64,000 nt of DNA from Acidiphilium sp. PA. GTDB lineage: Bacteria; Pseudomonadota; Alphaproteobacteria; Acetobacterales; Acetobacteraceae. The DNA is taken from contig NZ_JAIMBY010000009.1 in assembly GCF_026191915.1 (NCBI RefSeq), forward strand, positions 1 to 64,000. The letters run 5' to 3'. Made by a program: the position numbers and the translations under genes. Shown one piece after another: positions 1-7,899 of this stretch (the stretch's first letter is position 1; each line of letters opens with the position of its first letter). The notes beneath the pieces are model-generated. The model saw nothing but the letters and a program-made list of their open reading frames with translations. It was not told the DNA's origin and ran no database searches.

Positions 1-119
1 GCATGCTCTATGAATTGATCCCGAACATGCCGAAGCACCGGCTACTGCCCCTGATGCGGCGGTTCACGGAAATGCTGCGCAGCAGCGGCATATTCGGCAA
101 TTCCATGCCGGCTACGTAA
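1..119 (+). CDS. possible 3' end of an unrecognised gene running in from outside the window
   Basis: An open frame enters from the left edge and stops at TAA 117-119, giving at least 38 residues ending FGNSMPAT. I do not recognise it. It is of interest because the truncated tail-fibre gene on the other strand loses its phage-like sequence just where this frame stops. Positions 1 to about 120 may therefore be host or other DNA and not phage. The call rests on an open frame alone and could be chance. Confidence 0.28.
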   Translation, partial: MLYELIPNMPKHRLLPLMRRFTEMLRSSGIFGNSMPAT

Positions 120-193
120 TGAGGGGATGAGTGAGGTAATTCATCGCTGTCCGAAACCGATGCGGCGGCCGGCAACTGTCCAATTGTTGGCAT
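8..193 (-). pseudogene. truncated phage tail-fibre gene (N-terminal fragment)
   Basis: The ATG at 191-193 has a strong ribosome site (AAGGAG, 6 nt upstream). The first ~20 residues, MPTIGQLPAAASVSDSDELP, are of the kind that opens phage tail-fibre proteins, normally followed by a long repetitive fibre. Here the frame ends after 61 residues. From about residue 21 on, the sequence is Arg/Met-rich and lies antisense to the other open frame at 1-119. I read this as the intact 5' end of a fibre gene cut off at roughly 120-135, at the edge of the phage block. It follows the upstream tail gene by only 10 nt, as expected for the last gene of the tail operon. Known: fibre N-termini dock to the baseplate. 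Inferred: the product is non-functional. Confidence 0.55.
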
Positions 194-203
194 GTGTTCT
201 CCT

Positions 204-695
204 TCAATCCGCAGTAATTGGCTGACCGGCCGGGCTGGTCAGCGGTACGCCGCCCAATGTTGTAATCGCGGTCGGCGGTGCCGGGACCGAAGCAAGCGCC
301 ACGACTGGCAATCCAATGCTGCGCGCCAAGCTGCGCCCACATACTGTCGAAATTCCAATCGTCACGGTGTAACTCGTGCCGGCTTGGCCACCACTCAGCC
401 ACAGGACAGCCCGAGTTCCATCCGCAGCGGCCGATGCCAAGGTCAGATCACCTGGATTGTCGGGGGAAATCGCAACGCTCATCGTCGCGATCGTATCGCC
501 TGGATTACCGGTCAGCGCAGGTGCGATCTCGAATACATAATCCAGCGTGTCGCCAGGATCCTTCTCAGGCCATGTCAAAGGCTGTGGCGGCAGCAAGGCC
601 AGGCCGCGCGGGGTCGGAATAAAGCCCTCGATTTCGATTAGCCTTGCCGATGAAACCTGCCAGGCATGGTTAATCTGCGTTGTCGTTCCGCTCAT
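204..695 (-). CDS. phage tail/fibre-associated protein
   Basis: This 163-residue protein lies between the glycine-rich fibre (15 nt upstream) and the truncated fibre gene downstream. Residues about 25-125 have the alternating small/hydrophobic pattern of an all-beta, immunoglobulin-like domain (PGDTLDYVFEIAPAL, GTSYTVTIGIST), as is common in phage surface and fibre-attachment proteins. The C-terminus is Pro/Ala/Thr-rich. No catalytic motif is visible. Its role as a tail decoration or fibre accessory is inferred from position and fold pattern; the family is not firmly recognised. Confidence 0.7.
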   Translation of the reverse strand: MSGTTTQINHAWQVSSARLIEIEGFIPTPRGLALLPPQPLTWPEKDPGDTLDYVFEIAPALTGNPGDTIATMSVAISPDNPGDLTLASAAADGTRAVLWLSGGQAGTSYTVTIGISTVCGRSLARSIGLPVVALASVPAPPTAITTLGGVPLTSPAGQPITAD

Positions 696-710
696 GATGG
701 CTGATCCCGC

Positions 711-1967
711 TCAATATTCGACGATCACGCGACCCGGCGCCCCAGCACCACCCGGGCTTCCCGCCGGATTACTGGTCGAAGTTGTGGTGCCGCCGCCGCC
801 GCCGCCGCCGCCAAATCCTGTCGCCGCGAACCCGGCAACCGGCCCGCTGGCACCCCGGCCGCGACCGTCACCGCCACCGTCGCCACCGCGGGACGCGATC
901 GTTATGCCGTCACAGCCCATTGCCCCTGCTTGAACGATCCGCGCGCCCCGACCGATGCCCCCAGCACCGCCCGCCGTTGCGAATAGCGCGGTGGTACCGC
1001 CCTGCCCACCGCCGCCACCCGATGCCGACAAATAAGCCCCGAAACTCGATGTCCCGCCGTCCCCGCCATCGCCTACGCTGGTCGGCGGGATCCCGGCTGA
1101 GCCAACGCTAACAGCGATCACTTGCCCGGGGACCAAGCCACCAATCACATCGATTGCGGTGCCACCCTGGCCGCCGCCGCCGCCCGGCAAGGTCGCGTGA
1201 TAGCCGGCAGCACCACCGCCGCCCATCGCTGTAACCTTCACTTGGGAGACACCGGCCGGGACCACAAAACTGCCAGATGATTCAAAAACCTGCATCGAAG
1301 AAAAACCGGGACGCAGCTGTGGCAGTTTGAAACTTAAAAACGGCGCGGTTGGTATCGTCACGATATCCGCAGCTGTGATCGCGGTCTGACCATAATTGAC
1401 CGTAACCACATACAACCCGACCCATCCTGCATCGACCGCCGGCGTCGTCTGCGTCCCAGCTCCCGCGGCGGCTCCTGGCTTGACCTGCAACTGCACCCGT
1501 TCGATCCGAACGGTATTCTGCGCCCCACCGGAGTTATTAGGTCCGGAGTATGGCACGGTAGGATTGGCAGCATTCACATATGGCAGCACCACAGGTACGG
1601 TGTCGAGTTCCGAAAACGTCGCTTCGATCAGATAATTGACCGACTGGCCGGAACTGCTGGGCGCCGCGAACGTGAATGTCACCGGATCGAGGTTAACCCC
1701 GGTCTTGACCGTCTGTTCCGTCACATCCGCCGTCAGGCTACCGTAACCATTGGCATCCACGGGCCCATACTGCGTAATCGAACCAGGCGCGACCGTAACC
1801 GTCAATGAGGCAGGCACAGTCGGCAGACAGGCCAACCCATCGGCGACGACGTCAGTACCGAACACCGCTGCGTTCAGCGCACCGATACCAACCAGCACGT
1901 TACGATTGATGTTCAGAATATCCGTATCGAGCGGAATGGCGCCCGGATAGACGATCGTGCGATCCAT
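711..1967 (-). CDS. phage tail fibre with glycine-rich tip domain
   Basis: The protein has 418 residues from the ATG at 1965-1967, chosen because AAGGGA lies just upstream; a start at 2009 would add a poor leader. The first ~230 residues are a beta-rich baseplate-attaching part. From about residue 235 a long low-complexity region begins with repeated GGGG blocks (for example GGGGGGGGTTTSTSN near the C-terminus), ending in VIVEY. Polyglycine-rich tips of this kind occur in phage receptor-binding fibres, where they can form a polyglycine-helix sandwich. Receptor binding is therefore the likely role. The gene sits just downstream of the gpI-like baseplate gene, the usual place for fibres. The matching poly-CCG tract on the plus strand (near 780-815) may be slippage-prone. 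Confidence 0.8.
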   Translation of the reverse strand: MDRTIVYPGAIPLDTDILNINRNVLVGIGALNAAVFGTDVVADGLACLPTVPASLTVTVAPGSITQYGPVDANGYGSLTADVTEQTVKTGVNLDPVTFTFAAPSSSGQSVNYLIEATFSELDTVPVVLPYVNAANPTVPYSGPNNSGGAQNTVRIERVQLQVKPGAAAGAGTQTTPAVDAGWVGLYVVTVNYGQTAITAADIVTIPTAPFLSFKLPQLRPGFSSMQVFESSGSFVVPAGVSQVKVTAMGGGGAAGYHATLPGGGGGQGGTAIDVIGGLVPGQVIAVSVGSAGIPPTSVGDGGDGGTSSFGAYLSASGGGGGQGGTTALFATAGGAGGIGRGARIVQAGAMGCDGITIASRGGDGGGDGRGRGASGPVAGFAATGFGGGGGGGGTTTSTSNPAGSPGGAGAPGRVIVEY

Positions 1968-2015
1968 GAAATATCCCTTGATTGATAGCGAAAACGTTTC
2001 GAAACCCAAGCCTGC

Positions 2016-2693
2016 TCAGTCGGAGAGCCGGGTCCAAGCAACACCGTTCGCCGGCAATACGCCGACAATGGCAGCGTAGATCTCGGCATCCGTGATCAAA
2101 CCGGGATCGTCGACCAGATCGCTCCACGCCATCGGCGCGGTCGCATAACCCCCTGGTCCATAGTTGTAGCCACCATTATTTCCCGAGGCCGTGACAACCG
2201 GACGATACGCGGTTACGAAGCATTGATACGGCAAGATCACACTACCGTAGCCGCCCCGTGTGTTGTAGCCGAGCGTATTACTTGAATAGCCGCCGGTATC
2301 CCCGGTGTTGAACGGTTCGAAAACAACAGGCACCCGGCCGGTCTCGACCACCAGTGCCGTAATCAGCGCGTCCCTCGTCGCACGCGGCGCCAGCAGATTT
2401 GACCTGATCCGTGCGCCGAACGCTGCATCGGTCTCACCAGCCCGTCTTGTTAACGCCGTACCGAAATAATCCTGTGCCGCGATATCCAAAAATGGCCCGT
2501 TCGCAGTCGCAATCCGCGTCTGTAGTGCGGCAAACCCAATCAGCGAATATAGAGTCGACCAAGCCGCAGCAATGCCACCGAGCACGGCATCGAGCACTGG
2601 CGTAGCATCACCAAACCACCGTACTGGCAATACTGCTTTCAACCGCCCCAGCATGTCGGCTGAACTACCGGTCGGAACCTGTGATCCGCTCAT
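2016..2693 (-). CDS. baseplate/tail protein, gpI position (P2-like)
   Basis: This 225-residue protein starts 3 nt after the gpJ-like gene ends and precedes the fibre gene, the order seen for P2 gpJ-gpI-gpH. The N-terminal half contains a helical segment (TPVLDAVLGGIAAAWSTLYSLIGF) followed by ANGPFLDIAAQDYFG, wording common in phage tail proteins of this type. The C-terminal half is rich in Gly, Asn and Tyr (GGYSSNTLGYNTRGGYG; NNGGYNYGPGGY). Known: gpI-type proteins sit at the baseplate edge and help fibre attachment. Assignment is by synteny and general character. Confidence 0.7.
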   Translation of the reverse strand: MSGSQVPTGSSADMLGRLKAVLPVRWFGDATPVLDAVLGGIAAAWSTLYSLIGFAALQTRIATANGPFLDIAAQDYFGTALTRRAGETDAAFGARIRSNLLAPRATRDALITALVVETGRVPVVFEPFNTGDTGGYSSNTLGYNTRGGYGSVILPYQCFVTAYRPVVTASGNNGGYNYGPGGYATAPMAWSDLVDDPGLITDAEIYAAIVGVLPANGVAWTRLSD

Positions 2694-2696
2694 CGC

Positions 2697-3821
2697 TCAG
2701 GCCACACTAACCGTGCCGACCCGCACGGCACCAAACAACGGCGGCACCAAATCTGCCGTCGCGCCGTTCACGATCGTATCGGTCACGTTAACAACAGCGC
2801 TCGACGCGTCGTAAGCGATCTGCGCAAGCCGTGAGTAAGGCAACCCAGCCCCCACTGGAAGCGCCTCGATGTAGGCGGAAATTGCGTTGCTCACAGTTGC
2901 AATCACAAACTGTGCTTGCGCCCCCGGCGCAAGCGTCAGTGTCATCGATATATTGGCATTAACTACCACCGGACCCTGCACTGCAAACCTTGTGCCCACC
3001 GGCCGCACTGCGTTCACCGCGGCAGCAACGCTTGCCAACAACCCGGCCGGCGGCGCTCCGGTCCCGTTATCGACCGTAACAACAAAGCTGCCCATGCTCA
3101 CGGCGCCCGTCTGATCAACATTCTCGGCAATCGAAACCGACAGTCCCTGCTGCACACCGGCTACACTTTCCTCGATCGCACCCGGTGTCGCGCGTGACAA
3201 ACTGGCCAGATAATTGCCGAATCGGGCCTTGAATGCCGCGTCGCTTTCTGCGTCCAGTCCGCCGGTCATCGGTGCGGCGTTGCTCACGGTATCGATCCCG
3301 GGAATAGCGCTTGTCAGCAGCCCAATCGTCCCAGCAAGCACGTCGCCTGCCGCCCCCGGCACCACAGCCACCACCGGCACATCGATCGAGGCGATGCCCG
3401 CTGCCAGTCCATAACCGCCCGCAGCAGCGCTGTAGGCAGGGTTGCTCGTATCCGTGCTGACGATGAAACTCTGGCTACCATCGCTGGTCATCACCGTCGT
3501 TCCAATCGGCACGAAAGCCGATAGCACGGGCGCAAATCGACCGAATGTCACGACGCCGGCCGCCGCCGAGGCCGGCAATCGCACGAACCCGAAATCGGCC
3601 CCGAAACTGTCACAGTCAGTCCCGCTGCTGGTTGCCAGTCGCGTTGTCTGCAAAACCTCGACGATCAACCACTGCAACCATAATCCAAGCGACGCGTTCG
3701 CCTCCAGAATCGCGCGCAACACCGAGCCAACTGTCAGATCCAACACCTGCGTTGCGGCCCCCTGCACGGCAGCCGCCATCTGCTCCACCATCGCGGTGAA
3801 ATTCTGTAACGATAATGGCAT
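2697..3821 (-). CDS. baseplate protein J family (P2 gpJ-like, T4 gp6-type wedge)
   Basis: The protein has 374 residues from the ATG at 3819-3821, which has AGAGGA 6 nt upstream; the in-frame start at 3881 lacks this. It contains the hallmark baseplate-J order: an N-terminal helical region, a segment introducing external values (FVPIGTTVMTSDG), the signature GGLDAESDAAFKARF near the middle followed by ATPGAIEESV, and a C-terminal region with NVTDTIVNGA. Known: gpJ forms the baseplate wedge of contractile tails. It stands between gpW-like and gpI-like genes. The 73-nt gap to the gpW gene is the only sizeable gap in the baseplate group. Confidence 0.93.
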   Translation of the reverse strand: MPLSLQNFTAMVEQMAAAVQGAATQVLDLTVGSVLRAILEANASLGLWLQWLIVEVLQTTRLATSSGTDCDSFGADFGFVRLPASAAAGVVTFGRFAPVLSAFVPIGTTVMTSDGSQSFIVSTDTSNPAYSAAAGGYGLAAGIASIDVPVVAVVPGAAGDVLAGTIGLLTSAIPGIDTVSNAAPMTGGLDAESDAAFKARFGNYLASLSRATPGAIEESVAGVQQGLSVSIAENVDQTGAVSMGSFVVTVDNGTGAPPAGLLASVAAAVNAVRPVGTRFAVQGPVVVNANISMTLTLAPGAQAQFVIATVSNAISAYIEALPVGAGLPYSRLAQIAYDASSAVVNVTDTIVNGATADLVPPLFGAVRVGTVSVA

Positions 3822-3894
3822 GAAATATCCTCTAAATCGGAAAGCAACCATCCCGCGGGCGACGCCGCACAACCGTCTCAAACCGAACTGGACA

Positions 3895-4260
3895 TCAGAC
3901 GGGTAACGTCAGCGCGGTCGCCTGACCGGTCATTGCGTCCTGATACGCGATCGTGAGCGCAATCCCCGAGGTGCCGGTCTGCTCAAGCGTAATCTGCGGC
4001 AGAGGCGATTGCGCAACGCGAGCCTCTGCGAGAATCTGTGCTCGCGTCACAGCCCCAACCGCGCCAGCCGCCCCGGTTACACCAACAAACTGGCCTAATC
4101 CGGCACCGTAGGACAACTGCCAGATATAGTCGCCAGGATTAGTCAGGAGCCGGCGCAACACCCGTTGCTTGGTCAAGTCTGATCCGCTGGCCAGCGCTAG
4201 ATCCCCCGACACGCCGATGGTCAGGTCGCCGCCAAACACCAAAGCTGCATCCGCCATCAT
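3895..4260 (-). CDS. baseplate wedge protein, gpW/gp25-like
   Basis: This 121-residue protein has the size of gp25-like wedge proteins. It contains QRVLRRLLTNPGDYIWQLSYGAGL, typical of gp25/gpW proteins, in which a short helix is followed by a NPGDY-type turn. The start overlaps the gpV-like stop (ATGATGA at 4255-4260), so translation is coupled. Two consecutive ATG codons are present and either could be used. Known: gp25 links wedges to the inner baseplate and primes sheath assembly. Confidence 0.88.
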   Translation of the reverse strand: MMADAALVFGGDLTIGVSGDLALASGSDLTKQRVLRRLLTNPGDYIWQLSYGAGLGQFVGVTGAAGAVGAVTRAQILAEARVAQSPLPQITLEQTGTSGIALTIAYQDAMTGQATALTLPV

Positions 4261-4805
4261 ACCACCACTGATGGTGCACCGGTCTGCCCACCCTGGGGAT
4301 CGGCATGTACGTGCCCGTCGTAGGCCTGGCGGAGTCGATCGAGGCTGCCATGTGCACCCGCCAGATCCGAGATCTCACCACTTACCATCAAATCCCCCTG
4401 GATCGAGACCGTGCTTGCCTGCAACGCAATTGTGCCGTCATTCTTGAGCTTGATGAATGACCCGGTCTGATGCACCAACCAGAATTCACCGACCGGTGCC
4501 CCCGGCGGCGGCTCGGTATCCGACCAGACGCGACCGATCACCACGGCCTGCTCGGCATCGCCCTCCTGCCCAAGCACCATGACTTGATCCCCCGGCGACA
4601 ATGGCGCCGCCATGCCCCAGCCAGCACCAATCCACGAACTGAGCACCGGAAGCCATCCGGAAAGTGCATTCTCCGGTTGCAACATTACCCGCGCGGCGTA
4701 GGCGGATGCATCGAAACTCGCGACGATACCAAACCGCGCCTGACCGCTCATCCCGTCCAATGCCGCGGCACGCGCCTTCACAGCATTCCAGAATCCATCC
4801 ATCAT
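4257..4805 (-). CDS. baseplate assembly/spike protein gpV-like
   Basis: The 182-residue protein opens with a helix, then an OB-fold region (RFGIVASFDASAYAARVML) and the segment MAAPLSPGDQVMVLGQEGDAEQAVVIGRVWSD. This is the classic gpV/gp5 OB-fold wording. A repetitive beta region follows (IALQASTVSIQGDLMVSGEI) and then a C-terminal His motif, DGHVHADPQGGQTG, with the HxH pair that binds iron at the tip of membrane-piercing spikes. The gene overlaps both neighbours by ATGA. Its role is the central spike of the contractile tail. Confidence 0.93.
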   Translation of the reverse strand: MMDGFWNAVKARAAALDGMSGQARFGIVASFDASAYAARVMLQPENALSGWLPVLSSWIGAGWGMAAPLSPGDQVMVLGQEGDAEQAVVIGRVWSDTEPPPGAPVGEFWLVHQTGSFIKLKNDGTIALQASTVSIQGDLMVSGEISDLAGAHGSLDRLRQAYDGHVHADPQGGQTGAPSVVV

Positions 4806-5824
4806 GCCACCTGCAATGCTTCAAAACGCTGCACGAAGCCCTCCCGAATATCGATACTCCGCTCGATAGTCCGCACCACGTACGACGTGTCGAATTCTGT
4901 TCCGGTGCCTTGCAAGGTGAACAAACTATCTGGCACCATCGTCAGTTCCCCAGGCATACTGGCCCGAAGCAACACCGCCTGTGCCGCCAGCGCCGCCTGC
5001 CGCGCCGCTGCCTCCCGATTCACCTCCGCTTGAGTCAGATTAGGCCGCACCAGCGTCACGCCACCGGCGGTGGCGCCAGAAGGCCCCGCTGTGGTCGAAA
5101 ATCGTTGCTTTAACTTGGGATTCCAGCTGGTTACGGTCACCGGCGGTGCCACCAGGCCAAAGGCACGATCCACCACCAAGGTCAGTAAATCACGCCCGAA
5201 CATCACCAACGAGGGCGGTGTCGGTGCTGGAGGACCAAAAGTGAGCACAGTCCCGATCACGGATAACGAATACCGTTCGAGTGCCGCCAATCCCGCAAGT
5301 AAGTCCCACCGCGTCGCATGCCGCGTGTGCATGCCCAAGCCGGTCCGCATATGGGCCAGCTCATAATACTGCCCAACCGGCGTGGTCGTAGCCGTCACAT
5401 TCGCCGCCAGCCCCGCCTCCGACGCGAACGCTTCGGCAATCTGGCTGGCCGTATGATTGGCAAAGCTCTGACCGACCTCGGCGTCAATCAACCGGGCCGA
5501 CAAATCCCGCCCCGAGAGCACGATATGCCCGGCTCCGAAATCCACCGCAATATTGTCGATCTGCCCTGTCAATATGGGATCGCCCGGTACAACCCCACCA
5601 CCCAGCCCGATTGCAATCGTCACAGTGCCACCCTGAAGTCCAGAAAACACTGCCGCCCCCCCCGGGGTCGCGCCGGCAGCGAGCATCACCCGAAACCGGT
5701 CGGCTGCGAAATGCCCACACTGCAAGAGTTCCAACCGTTCGGCCCCGGCGACCGGCACGCCACCGATCGCCACCGTCAGCGACACCGGACGCGCCATAAC
5801 CGCCGATGCAAGCGTGTCAGACAT
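4802..5824 (-). CDS. baseplate hub protein, P2 gpD (late control D)-like
   Basis: The protein has 340 residues from the ATG at 5822-5824, which overlaps the end of the gpX-like gene; a start at 5854 would run further into that gene. It contains hub-like wording: VSLTVAIGGVPVAGAERLEL, then PGDPILTGQIDNIAVDFGAGHIVLSGRDLSARLIDAEV, then a helical domain (QSFANHTASQIAEAFASEAGLA) and a beta-rich C-terminus. Known: gpD/gp27-type hubs form a trimer that carries the gpV spike. It sits between the LysM-like gpX and gpV, exactly as in P2-like phages. Confidence 0.9.
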   Translation of the reverse strand: MSDTLASAVMARPVSLTVAIGGVPVAGAERLELLQCGHFAADRFRVMLAAGATPGGAAVFSGLQGGTVTIAIGLGGGVVPGDPILTGQIDNIAVDFGAGHIVLSGRDLSARLIDAEVGQSFANHTASQIAEAFASEAGLAANVTATTTPVGQYYELAHMRTGLGMHTRHATRWDLLAGLAALERYSLSVIGTVLTFGPPAPTPPSLVMFGRDLLTLVVDRAFGLVAPPVTVTSWNPKLKQRFSTTAGPSGATAGGVTLVRPNLTQAEVNREAAARQAALAAQAVLLRASMPGELTMVPDSLFTLQGTGTEFDTSYVVRTIERSIDIREGFVQRFEALQVA

Positions 5825-6008
5825 TCGGAACACCACCTGTCGCCAACGGATCAACCGGCGGTAGCGCCAAGGTCACCACCCCACTCAAAACCGGGTCACG
5901 CAGACCATTCGCCTGCGCAATCCGGATCCACTGCGTGGCATCGCCCAGATACTGCGCCGCGATCGCGAATAAATTACCGCCGACCACCGTCACCATGGTT
6001 TCGCTCAT
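5817..6008 (-). CDS. tail protein X with LysM-like domain
   Basis: This small protein of 63 residues has a single LysM-like fold pattern: VVGGNLFAIAAQYLGDATQWIRIAQANGLRDP, closing with a proline-rich LALPP segment. The length matches P2 gpX. Its start overlaps the upstream gpU-like stop by ATGA, and its end overlaps the gpD-like start. Known: gpX-type proteins lie at the tail tip beneath the tube. No signal peptide is present, so it is a structural part and not a cell-wall enzyme. Confidence 0.85.
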   Translation of the reverse strand: MSETMVTVVGGNLFAIAAQYLGDATQWIRIAQANGLRDPVLSGVVTLALPPVDPLATGGVPNV

Positions 6009-6691
6009 AACGCTCCCAATCCGATATTCACCGCAGCCCGTCCGAGGTATGCCTGTGCCGCCGCGGCACCCGCCAGCGTCGACGATGCGGCGCCCAGGGT
6101 TGTCAATGCGCCAATCGGCTGCGCCGCGCCCACCCCACCTGAAAAAAGAGCCGTCGCCCCGCTCAGCGCCGATCCAGCCCCGCTCACCGCCGCCGCAAGG
6201 CTCGCCTGGCCCGCTGCGATACCAGCAGAACTGCCCGCGGAAACACCCGCCAGCGAAATACCGCTCAATCCGCCAAGTCCGGCCGCACTCGCAATATCAA
6301 GCCCGGCCTGTGCGAGCGCGGTGGGTATCGCCGTCACTAGATTCTCGACAGACAACAAGGTGATCTGAAACGGGATCCACCAAGGCTTCTGATACGTCGC
6401 CGTGAAAGCGGTTATCACGACGCTGAACGCGAATCCGTCCCATGCGAGCGGCAGGGTTGCACCAATGTTCAGCGCCACGTCCAGCGCTTGCGCCCGGAGC
6501 GCCGCATCCGGTCCGGAAAATGTCCCGCCGAACGTAATCTCTCCCGCTGCTGCACCGAGCACATCCACTATGCGGCTCCCACCAACCGGCTGATGCACCG
6601 CCAATCGCTGCGTACCCCCAAACTTGATCTCGGCCGGTACCTCGAAATCCCGAAATGCGACACCACCAAGCGTCACCGCAACCGATGTCAT
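6005..6691 (-). CDS. tail tip protein, gpU-like position
   Basis: The 228-residue protein starts with an AGGAG site. The N-terminal ~120 residues are beta-rich and end with TYQKPWWIPFQITLLSV, wording common in gpU/gp53-type tail terminator or hub proteins. From about residue 125 to the end it is a very Ala/Gly/Ser-rich, hydrophobic stretch with almost no charged residues, unusual for P2 gpU. It overlaps the gpX-like gene (ATGA). It is tail-associated by position; the hydrophobic tail could be a pore or tape-measure-like extension, which is inference. Confidence 0.75.
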   Translation of the reverse strand: MTSVAVTLGGVAFRDFEVPAEIKFGGTQRLAVHQPVGGSRIVDVLGAAAGEITFGGTFSGPDAALRAQALDVALNIGATLPLAWDGFAFSVVITAFTATYQKPWWIPFQITLLSVENLVTAIPTALAQAGLDIASAAGLGGLSGISLAGVSAGSSAGIAAGQASLAAAVSGAGSALSGATALFSGGVGAAQPIGALTTLGAASSTLAGAAAAQAYLGRAAVNIGLGAL

Positions 6692-6706
6692 GCCAGACTC
6701 CTGATT

Positions 6707-7726
6707 TCAAAACCCCGGTTTTCGTCCCGGAAATATCGGCGAAAGTGCGCTATCGAACCCGGTCACGCCCGAAGGCGGCCGCCGTCCCTCATCCGCAAAC
6801 AGATCACGCACCATCCGCGCCATATCGTCCGGCACGAGCGCCGCACCGCCTAACCGCTCACCAAAGGGTCGTTTAGTCTCGACCGGCCGTACCGTCTGCC
6901 CATCAAGGGTCCGGCCCACCAGACCCTGGTGGGTGACAAGGCCGCGCCGCTGTTCGTCACCCTTAATCGTTGCGCCGAGATCCGAGGGACCGCGCCTATC
7001 AAAGCCCCGATCGCCCAACTGCCCACCCCGATCCCGCGCCACCGGCGCCATCGCCCGTTTACCAACCCCGCCACTTTGAGGCGCATCCTGATATCTCAGT
7101 ATCAGGCGGCGCGAAGCAAGCACAGGCGGGATTGTCCGGATCTTTCGGACAATCCTTCTTGCACGATATCCGCTAACCCGATGATCAATCCGTCGCGCCA
7201 CCATCCCCGCGGACTTGTCAACGCCACTCGCATCGCCATTGGGCAGAGCGCCACCAAAAAGAAACCGCGGATCTGTCTTTCTAAGCTGTGCCGCGACCTC
7301 AACCCATCTGATTCGCCCCGGCGTGACTCCCCGCAGACCCCCAGCCCATGCCTGCACGTCGGGTCGCGCACGCCCCGACCGAAAGCCTTCAAACGGCGAG
7401 TTTGAGCGCCGTACGCCCCCCCCAACCGATCCTCTGACTGACCTAGTCCGCCGCATCCCGAGCCCGATGCCACTGGCATGGACCACATCATACGGGCGCA
7501 TTGCAGCGAGGTGAAAGGTCGTACCGGGCGATGGACGCAAGGTCTGCCCGAACGCAGCACCGGCGCTGTCACGCCCTGGCTTGAAGCGCGCCGGACGCAC
7601 ACGAATTGTCCAAACCCGGCGCGGCGCCAACCGCAGCCCCAGCCCCAACGATTTCGCCAAACGCCGACTAGCTGTCCTGACAAACCGCGCATAGCGAGCG
7701 CCAGCCCGGTCCCGCGGCACGATCAT
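6707..7726 (-). CDS. Arg-rich protein in the tape-measure position
   Basis: The 339-residue frame starts at the ATG 7724-7726, which overlaps the stop of the chaperone frameshift extension (ATGA). In contractile phages this slot, right after the chaperone pair, holds the tape-measure gene. The protein does not look like a usual tape measure: it is strongly basic (many RR and GR pairs) and has no long coiled coil or hydrophobic helices. Codon use resembles its neighbours over the whole length, so it appears to be really coding. If it is the ruler, 339 residues at about 1.5 angstrom each would give a tail near 50 nm. Its identity is inferred from position only. Confidence 0.55.
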   Translation of the reverse strand: MIVPRDRAGARYARFVRTASRRLAKSLGLGLRLAPRRVWTIRVRPARFKPGRDSAGAAFGQTLRPSPGTTFHLAAMRPYDVVHASGIGLGMRRTRSVRGSVGGGVRRSNSPFEGFRSGRARPDVQAWAGGLRGVTPGRIRWVEVAAQLRKTDPRFLFGGALPNGDASGVDKSAGMVARRIDHRVSGYRARRIVRKIRTIPPVLASRRLILRYQDAPQSGGVGKRAMAPVARDRGGQLGDRGFDRRGPSDLGATIKGDEQRRGLVTHQGLVGRTLDGQTVRPVETKRPFGERLGGAALVPDDMARMVRDLFADEGRRPPSGVTGFDSALSPIFPGRKPGF

Positions 7727-7899
7727 GGCGTCCCCCACAGCATGGTCTTCCAATCGAATTCCAGCCCATCCAACTCGCCACACGCCACAACGAATGCCAA
7801 GCGTTCCGCCTCACCTAACGAAAACGCCACATCAAAAGGCACCCCACGCCCGACCAGATACAGGCAGTCGATCAACGCGGGGTGCCGGCTCAGTTTCCC
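7723..7899 (-). CDS. -1 frameshift extension of the tail assembly chaperone (GT-like)
   Basis: No start codon of its own is apparent. After the slippery heptamer GGGAAAC, the -1 frame continues as LSRHPALIDCLYLVGRGVPF and further, for 56 residues, to TGA at 7723-7725. The sequence is protein-like (GEAERLAFVVACGELDGLEFDW). It is coupled by ATGA to the next gene. The joint product would be 157 residues. Known: lambda gpG/gpGT and P2 gpE/gpE+E' use the same arrangement, in which a minor fraction of the chaperone carries the extra domain that contacts the tape measure and tube. Confidence 0.75.
   Translation of the reverse strand, partial: GKLSRHPALIDCLYLVGRGVPFDVAFSLGEAERLAFVVACGELDGLEFDWKTMLWGTP

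Noticed and set aside
1..11. GCATGCTCTAT at the window start and again at 9956-9966, as a possible att or target repeat
   Set aside because: Eleven bases that include part of the tube start codon region; no extension on either side and no link to the IS ends. Chance is enough.
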